A stretch of 13,947 bases of DNA from contig CANUCD010000017.1 of the NCBI GenBank assembly GCA_947856335.1, forward strand, positions 1 through 13,947. Direction: 5' to 3'. The position numbers were made by a program, and so were the translations under genes. The notes beneath the pieces are model-generated. The model worked only from the letters and a program-made list of their open reading frames with translations. It did no database searches and was not told the DNA's origin. The stretch is from an uncultured Bacilli bacterium. Its GTDB lineage: Bacteria > Bacillota_I > Bacilli_A > RF39 > UBA660. The stretch's first letter is position 1, and the number at the start of each line of letters is the position of its first letter. This document shows positions 1 to 7,131 of the stretch, piece after piece.

Positions 1-657
1 TGTTGTACAAGCATTAAAATTATCGGTATACCAAGGATATTCATCCCCTTCTAAAATATATCCTGTATAAGTAGACATAATTGTCATTCCATGTGTATCA
101 CTAGACCCAGCATAATCAACTAAATCATTATCTACAAATTCTAAATTTTCATTTAAAATAAACAGCTTATCTTCTTCGCCAGTTCCATCAGAATATATAT
201 TTGTATGAATAAGTAAATAACTTTCCCCATCTCTTCCAGATATAAACGAAAAATTATTTTCATTAAAACTACTAGTAATCATATTAACATCTACAGTAGC
301 TTCATCTTTATACTTCTCATAATAAGCATATAAAGTCGCTCCATTATAATCTCCTAATAAAGACAATTCTTTTAAATCTTCTTGATTTCGATATAAAAAT
401 TCTACTTCAAAAACTCTTTCTTTATTATTGATAACAATATTATATACTTGTACAAAAGATTCATCAATTTTCTTAGTTTCAACTAATTTAATGCTATTTT
501 CTTTAGCAACTTCTAATACCGTATCATTTAATTCAATATTTTCTTTTTTTTCTTCTTCTCTTTTTTTACTAAAATCATGTGTAGAAGCATAAAAAATACC
601 AAAAGCAATAACCCCTAATGATAATAAAATAAGTAAAATAATCAATACTTTCTTCAT
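1..657 (-). CDS. Anchored extracellular protein, C-terminus cut by window edge
   Basis: I translated this frame by hand from ATG at 655-657 to base 1 without a stop, giving 219 codons; the gene continues off the left edge. The protein starts MKK followed by about 20 hydrophobic residues (VLIILLILLSLGVIAFGIFY), then a charged KKREEEKKE stretch. This looks like an uncleaved signal anchor or signal peptide without a clear lipobox. The rest is hydrophilic and Asp/Asn/Tyr-rich, suggesting an extracytoplasmic domain of beta type. The start is supported by AGAGAGG about six bases upstream. It is preceded on the same strand by a terminator, so it should have its own promoter. I do not recognise the family, and no catalytic motif is visible in the part present. 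Confidence 0.8.
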   Translation of the reverse strand, partial: MKKVLIILLILLSLGVIAFGIFYASTHDFSKKREEEKKENIELNDTVLEVAKENSIKLVETKKIDESFVQVYNIVINNKERVFEVEFLYRNQEDLKELSLLGDYNGATLYAYYEKYKDEATVDVNMITSSFNENNFSFISGRDGESYLLIHTNIYSDGTGEEDKLFILNENLEFVDNDLVDYAGSSDTHGMTIMSTYTGYILEGDEYPWYTDNFNACTT

Positions 658-674
658 ACTACAACCTCTCTTTA

Positions 675-703
675 ATTTAATCACAAACACTATTAGATTG
701 CAA
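675..703 (-). promoter_or_regulatory. Weak candidate promoter of the leftmost gene
   Basis: On the minus strand TTGCAA (698-703) and TTAAAT (675-680) are separated by 17 bases, 17 bases upstream of the ATG at 657. The -10 matches only 4 of 6 consensus bases. The unit must start somewhere in this 65-base gap because a terminator ends the previous gene at 725-750. Confidence 0.35.
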
Positions 704-724
704 TACCAATATTTAACACTTTAC

Positions 725-750
725 AAAAAAAGAATACCTAAGTACTCTTT
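725..750 (-). terminator. Intrinsic terminator of the 77-residue gene
   Basis: Read on the minus strand, AAAGAGTAC and GTATTCTTT form a 9-bp stem (one G-U pair) around a TTAG loop and run into further T residues (725-728). The stem begins inside the TAA stop codon at 749-751. Confidence 0.7.
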
Positions 751-982
751 AATAACCATAAAAACTAGGACCATATCCTCCATAAGAATAATAAGAATAT
801 GAAGCAGGATATAATGGTCTTGGTGGTCCATATAAAGGTCTTGGTGGTGCAGCATTGATAATTGGTCTTGGTCTAGTAAGTCCTACTGCAGCTCCTCCAA
901 CAAGAGCCCCAGTTAGAAAAGGAAAAATAAATCTTTCATCCTTCTGTTCATAAGGGCTCATTTTATAAATTCCATTTTTCAT
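749..982 (-). CDS. Small Pro/Tyr/Gly-rich protein with a glycine-rich hydrophobic segment
   Basis: This 77-residue protein has a short polar start, a glycine/alanine-rich hydrophobic stretch (about residues 19-35, FPFLTGALVGGAAVGL), and a C-terminal half made almost only of Pro, Tyr, Ser and Gly. PPRPLY occurs twice in tandem, and the tail is Tyr/Gly-rich. Tyr-rich tails of this kind occur in spore-coat and other surface-associated proteins of Firmicutes, but no family is recognised and the function is unknown. AGAGTGGG lies about five bases before the ATG at 980-982; an internal ATG (codon 8) is a weaker alternative. It is flanked by a TATAAT-containing promoter region and its own terminator, so it appears to be a monocistronic gene. 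Confidence 0.7.
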   Translation of the reverse strand: MKNGIYKMSPYEQKDERFIFPFLTGALVGGAAVGLTRPRPIINAAPPRPLYGPPRPLYPASYSYYSYGGYGPSFYGY

Positions 983-1004
983 AAAAACCCACTCTTTCTA
1001 ACGT

Positions 1005-1010
1005 ATTATA
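1005..1010 (-). promoter_or_regulatory. -10 element of the 77-residue gene
   Basis: A perfect TATAAT on the minus strand lies 22 bases before the start codon and just downstream of the tyrS terminator. The -35 region at the right distance (TAGCTT) is poor, so only the -10 is claimed. Confidence 0.5.
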
Positions 1011-1020
1011 TGTAAGTATT

Positions 1021-1047
1021 AAAAAATAAGCTATATAATAGCCTATT
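1021..1047 (-). terminator. Intrinsic terminator of tyrS
   Basis: On the minus strand AATAGGCTAT and ATAGCTTATT form a 10-bp stem with one G-U pair and a three-base loop, followed by a T run at 1021-1026. The stem begins at the last base of the tyrS stop codon (1047-1049). Confidence 0.8.
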
Positions 1048-2273
1048 TACTTAATAAAACCTAAATAATAATTCTTTTTCCCTCTTTTAATAACCATAAC
1101 TTTACCATCAATCATATCTTTATTATCAATCATATAATCTAAATCAGTTATTTTTTTATTATTGATACTTATAGCACCTGCAACAATAAATTCTCTTGCT
1201 TCTCTTTTACTGTTAACAATTTTACTATCAACAAGCATATCAACAATATTTTTATCTAATGATACATCAACACTTGGTACTCCTTTTAAAGATGTAATAA
1301 CCTCATCACTAGAAAGCTTAGTAATATCTTCACTAAATAATGCTTCACTAATACGTAGAGCTTTTTCATATTCTTCATGACCATGTAAAAAACTAATTAC
1401 TTCTTCAGCTAATTTCTTATGAGCAACTCTAAGCTCTGGTTTTTCATGATGAATTTTCTCTATTTCTTCTATTTCTTCACGAGATAAAAAGGTGAGTTTC
1501 TTTAAATAATCAATAACCATTTCATCTTCTGTATTGATAAAAAATTGATACATCTCATAACTACTAGTTTTATGAATATCAAGCCATATCGCATTACCCT
1601 CACTCTTACCAAACTTTGTACCATCTTTTTTAGTAATTAAAGGCATTGTAAAACCATAAGCTTCTTTACCAGTTTTCTTACGTATTAAATCAATACCTGC
1701 TGTAATATTACCCCATTGATCTTGTCCTGCAACCTGCATTGTTACACCCTTATTTTCATAAAGCCATAAAAAATCTAGTGATTGCATAATCATATAACTA
1801 AATTCTGTATAAGTAATACCTGCATCAAGTCTTCTTTTAATAATATCTTTATCAAGCATATAATTGATACTAAAATATTTCCCATAATCTCTTAAATAAT
1901 CAATAAAGTTAATATCTTTACTCCAATCCCAGTTATTAACTACTTCAAAACCAAATATTTTCTTAACTTGATTAGTTAAAGCTTCTACATTTTTAGCTAC
2001 TGCTTCCTTAGTAATCATAGCTCTTTCTGCTGTTGGTTTAGGATCTCCTATTTGTCCTGTTGCTCCACCAATTAGTAATATAGGATGATGTCCTGCTTTT
2101 TTAAGTCGACTTGCCATTAAAAATGAAGAAAAATGTCCTATATGTAATGAATCTCCAGTAGGATCAGTACCAATATAAAAAGTAACTCCTCCATTATTAA
2201 GTAATTCTTCAATTTTAGGACTAGATATATCTTTTAATAAACCACGCCATTTTAAATCTTCATATAAATTCAT
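1047..2273 (-). CDS. tyrS: Tyrosine--tRNA ligase (TyrRS)
   Basis: This cytoplasmic class I aminoacyl-tRNA synthetase charges tRNA-Tyr with tyrosine using ATP. The 408 residues match bacterial TyrRS length. The HIGH motif is at residues 44-47 within DSLHIGHF. The Tyr-binding helix and AGQDQWGNI segment lie at about 155-190. The KMSKS loop appears as KFGKS (220-224), the usual bacterial TyrS form. A C-terminal S4 RNA-binding domain spans about 345-405. GGAGGG lies seven bases before the ATG, inside the 3' end of the aminopeptidase gene. The aminopeptidase stop codon (2274-2276) directly abuts this start, so the two genes are cotranscribed. No T-box leader precedes tyrS, which is notable for a Firmicutes-type tyrS. 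Confidence 0.97.
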   Translation of the reverse strand: MNLYEDLKWRGLLKDISSPKIEELLNNGGVTFYIGTDPTGDSLHIGHFSSFLMASRLKKAGHHPILLIGGATGQIGDPKPTAERAMITKEAVAKNVEALTNQVKKIFGFEVVNNWDWSKDINFIDYLRDYGKYFSINYMLDKDIIKRRLDAGITYTEFSYMIMQSLDFLWLYENKGVTMQVAGQDQWGNITAGIDLIRKKTGKEAYGFTMPLITKKDGTKFGKSEGNAIWLDIHKTSSYEMYQFFINTEDEMVIDYLKKLTFLSREEIEEIEKIHHEKPELRVAHKKLAEEVISFLHGHEEYEKALRISEALFSEDITKLSSDEVITSLKGVPSVDVSLDKNIVDMLVDSKIVNSKREAREFIVAGAISINNKKITDLDYMIDNKDMIDGKVMVIKRGKKNYYLGFIK

Positions 2274-3476
2274 TTATTTTCCCTCCACAAAGTTACCGTC
2301 TTTCATTATAATTGATTTACTTTTATTTTGCAAGAGGGCTTCTACTTCTAAATCACTAGTACCAATAAAAAAATCAACGTGCATACAAGAATAATTAAGT
2401 CCCATCTTTTCTAATTCCTCTTTAGTTTTAACTAAACCATCTTTAATACACTCACTAAATGATTGCCCAATTGCTAAATGAGAGCTTGCATTCTCATCAT
2501 ATAAAGTATTTTTAAATAAAATATTTTTCATTGAAATAGGACTACTATAATCAACTAAAGCTACTTCTCCAAGATATTTAGCTCCATCATCAACCTCAAT
2601 AATTCCTGCTAAAGCATCATACCCTTTTAAAGCTCCATAATCAGTAATCTTACCATTCTTAAACTTTAACCAAAAATCTTCAATTAAAACACCATTATGT
2701 AAAAGTGGTTTAGAAGCATAAACAATTCCCTCAACTCTAAACTTATCAGGAGAGGTAAATACTTCTTCTGAGGGCATATTAACAATATTCCCCTCATCTG
2801 CACTAGTAAAAACATAATCTTTAGGAAGTCCAATATTAAGATCTGTTCCAAGAGAATTATGATAATGTAAACAATCAATCTTTAAATCATTCAAATATTG
2901 AGCTCTTTTTTTCAAACGATTCATTTTCTCATCCCAAAGAAGAACTGGATTATCTTCTTTAATTAAACAAATATCAAATAAAATATCCCAAAGCTTATCT
3001 TCATCTTCTACCCCTAATATATCTTTTGCCCATATTTTATTAGGAACAGCCGAAATATTCCACTTAATAAGTCCTTTTAATTGATATTCTTTATAAGTTT
3101 TAATACTTTTCATTTGATAAGCACTAACCTTACTAAGTAATTCTTGATCTACATCTTCTAAATGACCAGGTAAAGGCGAAGATAAACTCAAAAAAGCATA
3201 TCCCTCTACTGCCATTTTATTATACATTGTTCTATCCATCAAAGGACTCTTTATAATATCTTCATAAGACTTAGTTAAATAAAGATTCTTTTGTTTAAAA
3301 GGATCATTGATTAAAGTTTTTATATCAACTATTCCTAACTTTTTAGCTTCTTCTATAACTAAACGAATAAAATCTTCAATAATACTGTAACCAATAATAA
3401 ATAACTTATCCCCACTCTTTAATCTAAGACAACCCTCAACTAAAAATCTTGCATATTTTCTCTTTAATTCTTCCAT
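2274..3476 (-). CDS. Aminopeptidase of family M29 (AmpS/thermophilic aminopeptidase)
   Basis: This cytosolic metallo-aminopeptidase family removes N-terminal residues from peptides using a dinuclear metal site. Length (400 aa) is typical. Family blocks seen are NMPSEEVFTSPD (233-244, metal ligand Glu238), LGEVALVDYSSPIS (302-315, Glu304), LYDENASSHLAIG (325-337, His333) and HVDFFIGTSDL (366-376, His366 and Asp368). The Tyr that in characterised M29 enzymes lies seven residues after the HLA histidine is Phe340 here, which could lower activity; the other expected ligands are present. AGAAAGGT precedes the ATG by about five bases. The gene is immediately followed by tyrS. A hairpin (3500-3530) separates it from the upstream surface-protein gene, and I see no strong promoter of its own. 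Confidence 0.93.
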   Translation of the reverse strand: MEELKRKYARFLVEGCLRLKSGDKLFIIGYSIIEDFIRLVIEEAKKLGIVDIKTLINDPFKQKNLYLTKSYEDIIKSPLMDRTMYNKMAVEGYAFLSLSSPLPGHLEDVDQELLSKVSAYQMKSIKTYKEYQLKGLIKWNISAVPNKIWAKDILGVEDEDKLWDILFDICLIKEDNPVLLWDEKMNRLKKRAQYLNDLKIDCLHYHNSLGTDLNIGLPKDYVFTSADEGNIVNMPSEEVFTSPDKFRVEGIVYASKPLLHNGVLIEDFWLKFKNGKITDYGALKGYDALAGIIEVDDGAKYLGEVALVDYSSPISMKNILFKNTLYDENASSHLAIGQSFSECIKDGLVKTKEELEKMGLNYSCMHVDFFIGTSDLEVEALLQNKSKSIIMKDGNFVEGK

Positions 3477-3499
3477 AATATACCTTTCTAATATGAAAA

Positions 3500-3530
3500 G
3501 TTCACAAATAAACTTAATCTATTTATGAAC
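3500..3530 (-). terminator. Hairpin between the B-repeat protein gene and the aminopeptidase gene
   Basis: GTTCATAAATA and TATTTGTGAAC (minus strand) form an 11-bp stem with one G-U pair and a nine-base loop, followed by TTTT. It lies 13 bases after the stop of the 3543-5378 gene. The T run is short, so it may be leaky and allow read-through into the aminopeptidase-tyrS pair. Confidence 0.6.
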
Positions 3531-3542
3531 TATTTTTATAAA

Positions 3543-5378
3543 TTATTTCCAATATTTATCAACTATTTTATAATCATCATATTTATAATCACGACTAGCT
3601 TTATCATGAACACAATCATCTAAATTTGTATATTCTACAGTAAAATAAAATGGTACAAAATAAATACTACTACTAATATTTTTAGCATAATAAGCATTTA
3701 CATTACGATAATGGTTAATATGAACACTTAAATCTACATACCAATCACTACCTTTATAATAAGCTCTACTAACAGATGGCGAAAAATTAGTTGGTTTAAG
3801 CGAATAAGTTTTTAACATAGTACCAGATGTAACAGGAACATTTTTCCCCTTAGAGCCCACCATCACAATTCCTTTATCATAAGAATTTTGATAAGCATTT
3901 TGATACATCACATTTGTATCAACATAACCTGCATCAACTACTTTTAAATCTAAAATATTATCTAAATCATAAAACCTAGCTGTCCAAGAATAATCCCAAG
4001 TATTTTTACTAGCAGACACATAACTAATTGAATAATATGTTTTATTCTCTACTAAACAATATTCATAATAAAGCTCTTCATCTTTACTCCATTTTGCCTC
4101 AAGTGTAATATTACGAGTAATCTTTGTATCAAAATCAAACCTTTTACCATTTAAGTACCAACCTTTAAAAGTATATCCATCTTTAGTTGGTTTTCTTGGT
4201 TCACTTGCCCTTTTACCTTCTAATACTCTTTGACTTGCAACACTACTTCCTCCATTAGAATCGAATCTAACAGTATAAGTAGCAAGACAAGAATTATCAT
4301 CACGCCATTTAGCATAAAGCTTCATATCACTTGTAACAATTTGATTAAAATCATAAGCTTTTGTTAACTCTTTATCAGTATACCACCCAACAAAACGGTA
4401 ACATTCTTTTACAGGATTTTTAGGACGTGTAACTTTTTCTCCCTCAATTACTTCTTCACTTGCAACTCTACTTCCTCCATTAGATTCAAAATCAACAACA
4501 TAAACTTCTTTTTTATCATCTATAACCGGTTTTTCTATCTTTTCCCATTTAGCCACTAAAGTAATTTTATCAACAATTGGTGTACTAAAATCAAATTTTG
4601 TTCCATTTAAATACCATCCCTTAAAAGTATATCCATAACGATATGTATCAACAAAATTTGCATAATCTCCATGTTTTACAATTTGTGTTCTAACACTTTC
4701 TCCTCCATTAGCATTAAAAGTAACAGAATGATACTTAGTAAGACAATCATCTTTACAATTAACATCTCCCTCTAGACAAGAAGAAACATAAGTAATATTT
4801 ACATTAGTTGTCTTTATAATTTGTGATGGTTCTTTAGTATTAGTAGTAGTTTGACCACTTACATTACTAGAACTTGTACTAGTGCTTGGTTTTTTATTTG
4901 TATTTGTTGAACTAATATCACTATTTACTTGATTATCATCTTCATCATTAAGTGTAGAATTACTAGTTTTACTAGTACTATTAGAAATAGGCATAATAAT
5001 ATAATCTGTTTTATTATTACAACTTAAATATACACTCATTTCATATTCATCATCTAACACTTTAGTTGCTTCTATATAACTATTACTTGTATTACAAGAA
5101 TTTCCCTCTTCATCCACAAAATCAATCACTAAATTTCTTGTAAGCAATTCTTCTAAAGTAATTCGCTTAGATGACCCAACATCTTGTGGTAAACGTTTGC
5201 CACTAAAATATTGATATCCAGCATCTTTCATAAGTGCCATATTATGAATATATGTATCCTGAATTAACAAAGCATTATTCTTCTTAGGATACAAAAGACA
5301 AATAATAATAACTACTACTGCTATTAAAAGTGTAATTCCAAGTATCTTACCAAAGCTTATTCGATATTCCTTTTCCAT
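3543..5378 (-). CDS. Signal-anchored surface protein with three InlB-type B repeats
   Basis: This 611-residue protein has a short cytoplasmic start (about 1-10), a transmembrane anchor (about 11-31, ending LLYPKK) and an outside region. Residues 38-130 form a small domain with a Cys pair (95 and 120). Residues 131-190 are a Ser/Thr/Asn-rich linker. Three Listeria-Bacteroides (InlB B-repeat) modules follow at about 216-280, 291-359 and 366-432, each with a V-F-x-x-N/S-N-GG start, a GY/CY-x-F-x-GWY centre and an L-x-AKW end. Residues 433-611 form a C-terminal domain I do not recognise. There is no LPXTG motif, so attachment is by the N-terminal anchor. B repeats are beta-grasp modules found in adhesins and host-contact proteins; a role in adhesion is inference. 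The gene has the best promoter in the window and its own terminator hairpin. Confidence 0.9.
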   Translation of the reverse strand: MEKEYRISFGKILGITLLIAVVVIIICLLYPKKNNALLIQDTYIHNMALMKDAGYQYFSGKRLPQDVGSSKRITLEELLTRNLVIDFVDEEGNSCNTSNSYIEATKVLDDEYEMSVYLSCNNKTDYIIMPISNSTSKTSNSTLNDEDDNQVNSDISSTNTNKKPSTSTSSSNVSGQTTTNTKEPSQIIKTTNVNITYVSSCLEGDVNCKDDCLTKYHSVTFNANGGESVRTQIVKHGDYANFVDTYRYGYTFKGWYLNGTKFDFSTPIVDKITLVAKWEKIEKPVIDDKKEVYVVDFESNGGSRVASEEVIEGEKVTRPKNPVKECYRFVGWYTDKELTKAYDFNQIVTSDMKLYAKWRDDNSCLATYTVRFDSNGGSSVASQRVLEGKRASEPRKPTKDGYTFKGWYLNGKRFDFDTKITRNITLEAKWSKDEELYYEYCLVENKTYYSISYVSASKNTWDYSWTARFYDLDNILDLKVVDAGYVDTNVMYQNAYQNSYDKGIVMVGSKGKNVPVTSGTMLKTYSLKPTNFSPSVSRAYYKGSDWYVDLSVHINHYRNVNAYYAKNISSSIYFVPFYFTVEYTNLDDCVHDKASRDYKYDDYKIVDKYWK

Positions 5379-5404
5379 TCTACCACCCTATTTCCTCTAT
5401 GCTA

Positions 5405-5433
5405 AGTATATCTTGAATATAAAGAATTGTCAA
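5405..5433 (-). promoter_or_regulatory. Strong sigma-A-type promoter of the B-repeat protein gene
   Basis: On the minus strand TTGACA (5428-5433) is a perfect -35, separated by exactly 17 bases from TATACT (5405-5410). Transcription would start near 5398, leaving a leader of about 20 bases with AGGGTGG before the ATG at 5378. This is the closest match to consensus in the window. Confidence 0.85.
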
Positions 5434-5444
5434 GTTAAGAGCAA

Positions 5445-5471
5445 GAAAAAACTATTGCAAATTGCAATAGC
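5445..5471 (-). terminator. Intrinsic terminator of the lipoprotein-to-YtxH operon
   Basis: CTATTGCA and TGCAATAG form a perfect stem of at least 8 bp with a three-base loop, followed by six T on the minus strand (5446-5451). It ends the operon whose last clear gene stops at 5505. Confidence 0.85.
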
Positions 5472-5504
5472 TAACCATCTTCTTCATCACTCATAATAAA
5501 ACCT

Positions 5505-5939
5505 TTATTTACTTACTTTTTTACTTAACTTTTTTGGTTCATCATCTTTTAATTTATCAGTAATTGCTTCTAAAGCTTTAATTGTTGAAGCTTTTACTTC
5601 CTTAGCAGCAGCCTCAATAACTGGTGTCCCCTTTTTAGCTGCATAACTTACTAAATCATCAAGCTTTTTCTTGATTTTTTTAGCTCCCTCTTTAACTTTT
5701 TCTGTAACAGTTTCTTTATCTAAATTTTTTAAATCTTCTTTAATTTCTGCTACTTTTGCTTCTATTGTAGTCTTTACTTCTTCGACATCAATATTTTTAG
5801 CTTTCTCTACTAAATCATCAAGCTTCCTCTTTAAATCAGCTCTTGTTTCTTTACCACTTTTTGGAGCAAACAAGATACCTAATCCAAGTCCAATACCAGC
5901 TCCTAATAAAAACTTTCCAATTCCACTTTTCTTACTCAT
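5505..5939 (-). CDS. YtxH-family membrane protein
   Basis: YtxH-domain proteins (formerly general-stress proteins of the YtxH type) are small membrane proteins of unclear function. This one has 144 residues from the chosen start: MSKKSGIGKF, a glycine-rich membrane segment (GAGIGLGLGILFAP, about 11-25), the family hallmark APKSGKETR, and a long Lys/Glu-rich amphipathic helical tail rich in KKxxDD heptad-like spacing. ATG at 5937-5939 is preferred because AGAGAGG lies nine bases upstream; an ATG three codons earlier would leave no spacing, and a longer reading to 6005 lies wholly inside the preceding gene. The start overlaps the DUF948 gene's stop by eight bases as ATGAGTAA, a translational-coupling arrangement. 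Confidence 0.9.
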   Translation of the reverse strand: MSKKSGIGKFLLGAGIGLGLGILFAPKSGKETRADLKRKLDDLVEKAKNIDVEEVKTTIEAKVAEIKEDLKNLDKETVTEKVKEGAKKIKKKLDDLVSYAAKKGTPVIEAAAKEVKASTIKALEAITDKLKDDEPKKLSKKVSK

Positions 5940-6225
5940 CTTCTTCATCCTCTCTTTTCTTCTTTTTCTTAAAAAACAACTTTGATACAAATGATGATAC
6001 TCCATCTACAACCCTATCAGTAATAGATGCAAGTTTATCACTAGTAAAATCAATAATTTGGAATAATCCATTTAATGATTCTACTTTTTCATTTACATCA
6101 TCTACAACTTTTTCAACTTTGTTAATGGTAATAATTGATTTAATACCCAGTATAATTCCTATTATCAAAATAATAATAAGTAAAATATAAATTATAATAG
6201 GTAAAAAAGATAACCAAAAATCCAT
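5932..6225 (-). CDS. DUF948-family small membrane protein
   Basis: This 97-residue protein has an N-terminal transmembrane helix (about 4-30, nearly all Ile/Leu), then a helical region with regularly spaced hydrophobics (NKVEKVVDDVNEKVESLNG) as in DUF948 (YtxG/YoxC-like) proteins. It ends with a basic then acidic tail (KKKKKREDEEDE). DUF948 genes commonly sit next to ytxH in Firmicutes, as here. AGGAGG lies seven bases before the ATG within the end of the previous gene, and the stop and start share one base (TAATG). The function is not established; a role at the cytoplasmic membrane or envelope is inferred from topology and neighbours. Confidence 0.88.
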   Translation of the reverse strand: MDFWLSFLPIIIYILLIIILIIGIILGIKSIITINKVEKVVDDVNEKVESLNGLFQIIDFTSDKLASITDRVVDGVSSFVSKLFFKKKKKREDEEDE

Positions 6226-7118
6226 TACTTATCCTCCTCTCTATTCTCATACATCGAATCAATTAAATCAAATAAATCATTTTCTAATGTATCATCAACA
6301 CTCTCTTTTTTTGAAGCATCATCCCTTAGGGGAGCATCTTCTAATTTGTCAATATCTTTAAATGACTCAAAAGATTCTTCGTCATGAGCAACCGGAACAT
6401 CAATAACTTCATCACTACTATCCTTTAATAATTCATCTATCGTTCTAGCTTTTTCTAATCTTTCTTCTAACACTTTTTGATCAGTTAAAATTTCTTCATC
6501 TTGAACTTCAACCTTTATAGGTTCTTCCACTTTAGGTGCAGCACCAAAAGCTTTCTTTCTAACCGTATCAACATCTAGTGTACGTACAGAAGTATCTTCT
6601 CTTGTAGTAATTTCATCAGGCGTATAATTTTTATCTAATATTCCATAAACAGGACTAATAATAGGAGATGGTCTAAATTTTTTAGTTTCTTTTACTTCTT
6701 CTGTTTTCTCAAATTTTCTATAACCATAATCTTTTCTATAATCACGATATTCTTGTTTCTTTTCTACTTTTCTTTCTCTTTCTAGTACATTCGTAGGTCT
6801 TTTCTTTGGAACATAACTATCAAATTCTTCTTCGTCAAAAGCAGGAAAATTAAAAGTTTTTTCACTTTTAAAAATCTCTCTTTCACTAACAGTATTAGTA
6901 TTCTGTTTAGCTGAATACTCCTCCATTTTAGGAGAATTTTCTAAAGCATTCTCTATTTTACCATAATCTTGATAATTAGTAATCTTTACTTCTTTATTTT
7001 CAGGTGCTTCCTTATATTCCCTCACTACTTCTGGCTTTTTCTCTTTTTTCTCTAAAACTGGAATTTCCACTTCTTCTTCTTCAAATAAAATATTTTTAAG
7101 CTTACTTACTAAACCCAT
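6225..7118 (-). CDS. Large disordered acidic protein with SepF-like membrane-targeting start
   Basis: The product (297 aa) is mostly low-complexity and charged (Glu, Lys, Asp), hence probably intrinsically disordered. Two parts stand out. The first 12 residues, MGLVSKLKNILF, followed by EEEEVE, resemble the N-terminal amphipathic membrane-binding helix and acidic stretch of SepF. A hydrophobic Pro-rich island, FRPSPIISPVYGILDKNY (148-165), looks like a linear binding motif. A final short helix (about 275-297) is possible. The SepF globular FtsZ-binding domain is absent, so it is not called SepF. AGGTGG five bases upstream favours ATG at 7116-7118; ATG at 7121 or GTG at 7127 are alternatives. 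It follows the lipoprotein gene after 13 bases and overlaps the DUF948 gene by one base. A role in division or envelope assembly is inference. Confidence 0.75.
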   Translation of the reverse strand: MGLVSKLKNILFEEEEVEIPVLEKKEKKPEVVREYKEAPENKEVKITNYQDYGKIENALENSPKMEEYSAKQNTNTVSEREIFKSEKTFNFPAFDEEEFDSYVPKKRPTNVLERERKVEKKQEYRDYRKDYGYRKFEKTEEVKETKKFRPSPIISPVYGILDKNYTPDEITTREDTSVRTLDVDTVRKKAFGAAPKVEEPIKVEVQDEEILTDQKVLEERLEKARTIDELLKDSSDEVIDVPVAHDEESFESFKDIDKLEDAPLRDDASKKESVDDTLENDLFDLIDSMYENREEDK

Positions 7119-7131
7119 CATATCCACCTTC

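Noticed and set aside
1162..1380. Plus-strand frame of 72 codons
   Set aside because: It lies opposite tyrS codons for the S4 region, has no ribosome-binding site and a composition typical of an antisense shadow.
2684..2878. Minus-strand frame of 64 codons inside the aminopeptidase gene
   Set aside because: It is fully contained in another frame of a gene with clear M29 motifs and is Ile/Leu-rich as expected for AT-rich shadows.
3477..3542. T-box or other tRNA-sensing leader before the aminopeptidase-tyrS unit
   Set aside because: The gap is 66 bases and holds one simple hairpin. There is no room for a T-box stem I, specifier loop or T-box sequence, and tyrS itself has no leader.
5940..6005. 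Longer N-terminus of the YtxH protein (22 extra residues)
   Set aside because: The extra part lies inside the DUF948 gene, has no binding site of its own, and the family begins at the MSKKSG start.
5671..6190. Two overlapping plus-strand frames opposite the YtxH and DUF948 genes
   Set aside because: They are antisense to two recognised families in tight operon order and consist of Ser/Phe-rich low-complexity sequence.
6225..7118. Calling the disordered protein SepF
   Set aside because: Only the first 12 to 18 residues resemble SepF. The globular SepF domain is absent and the protein is about twice the usual length.
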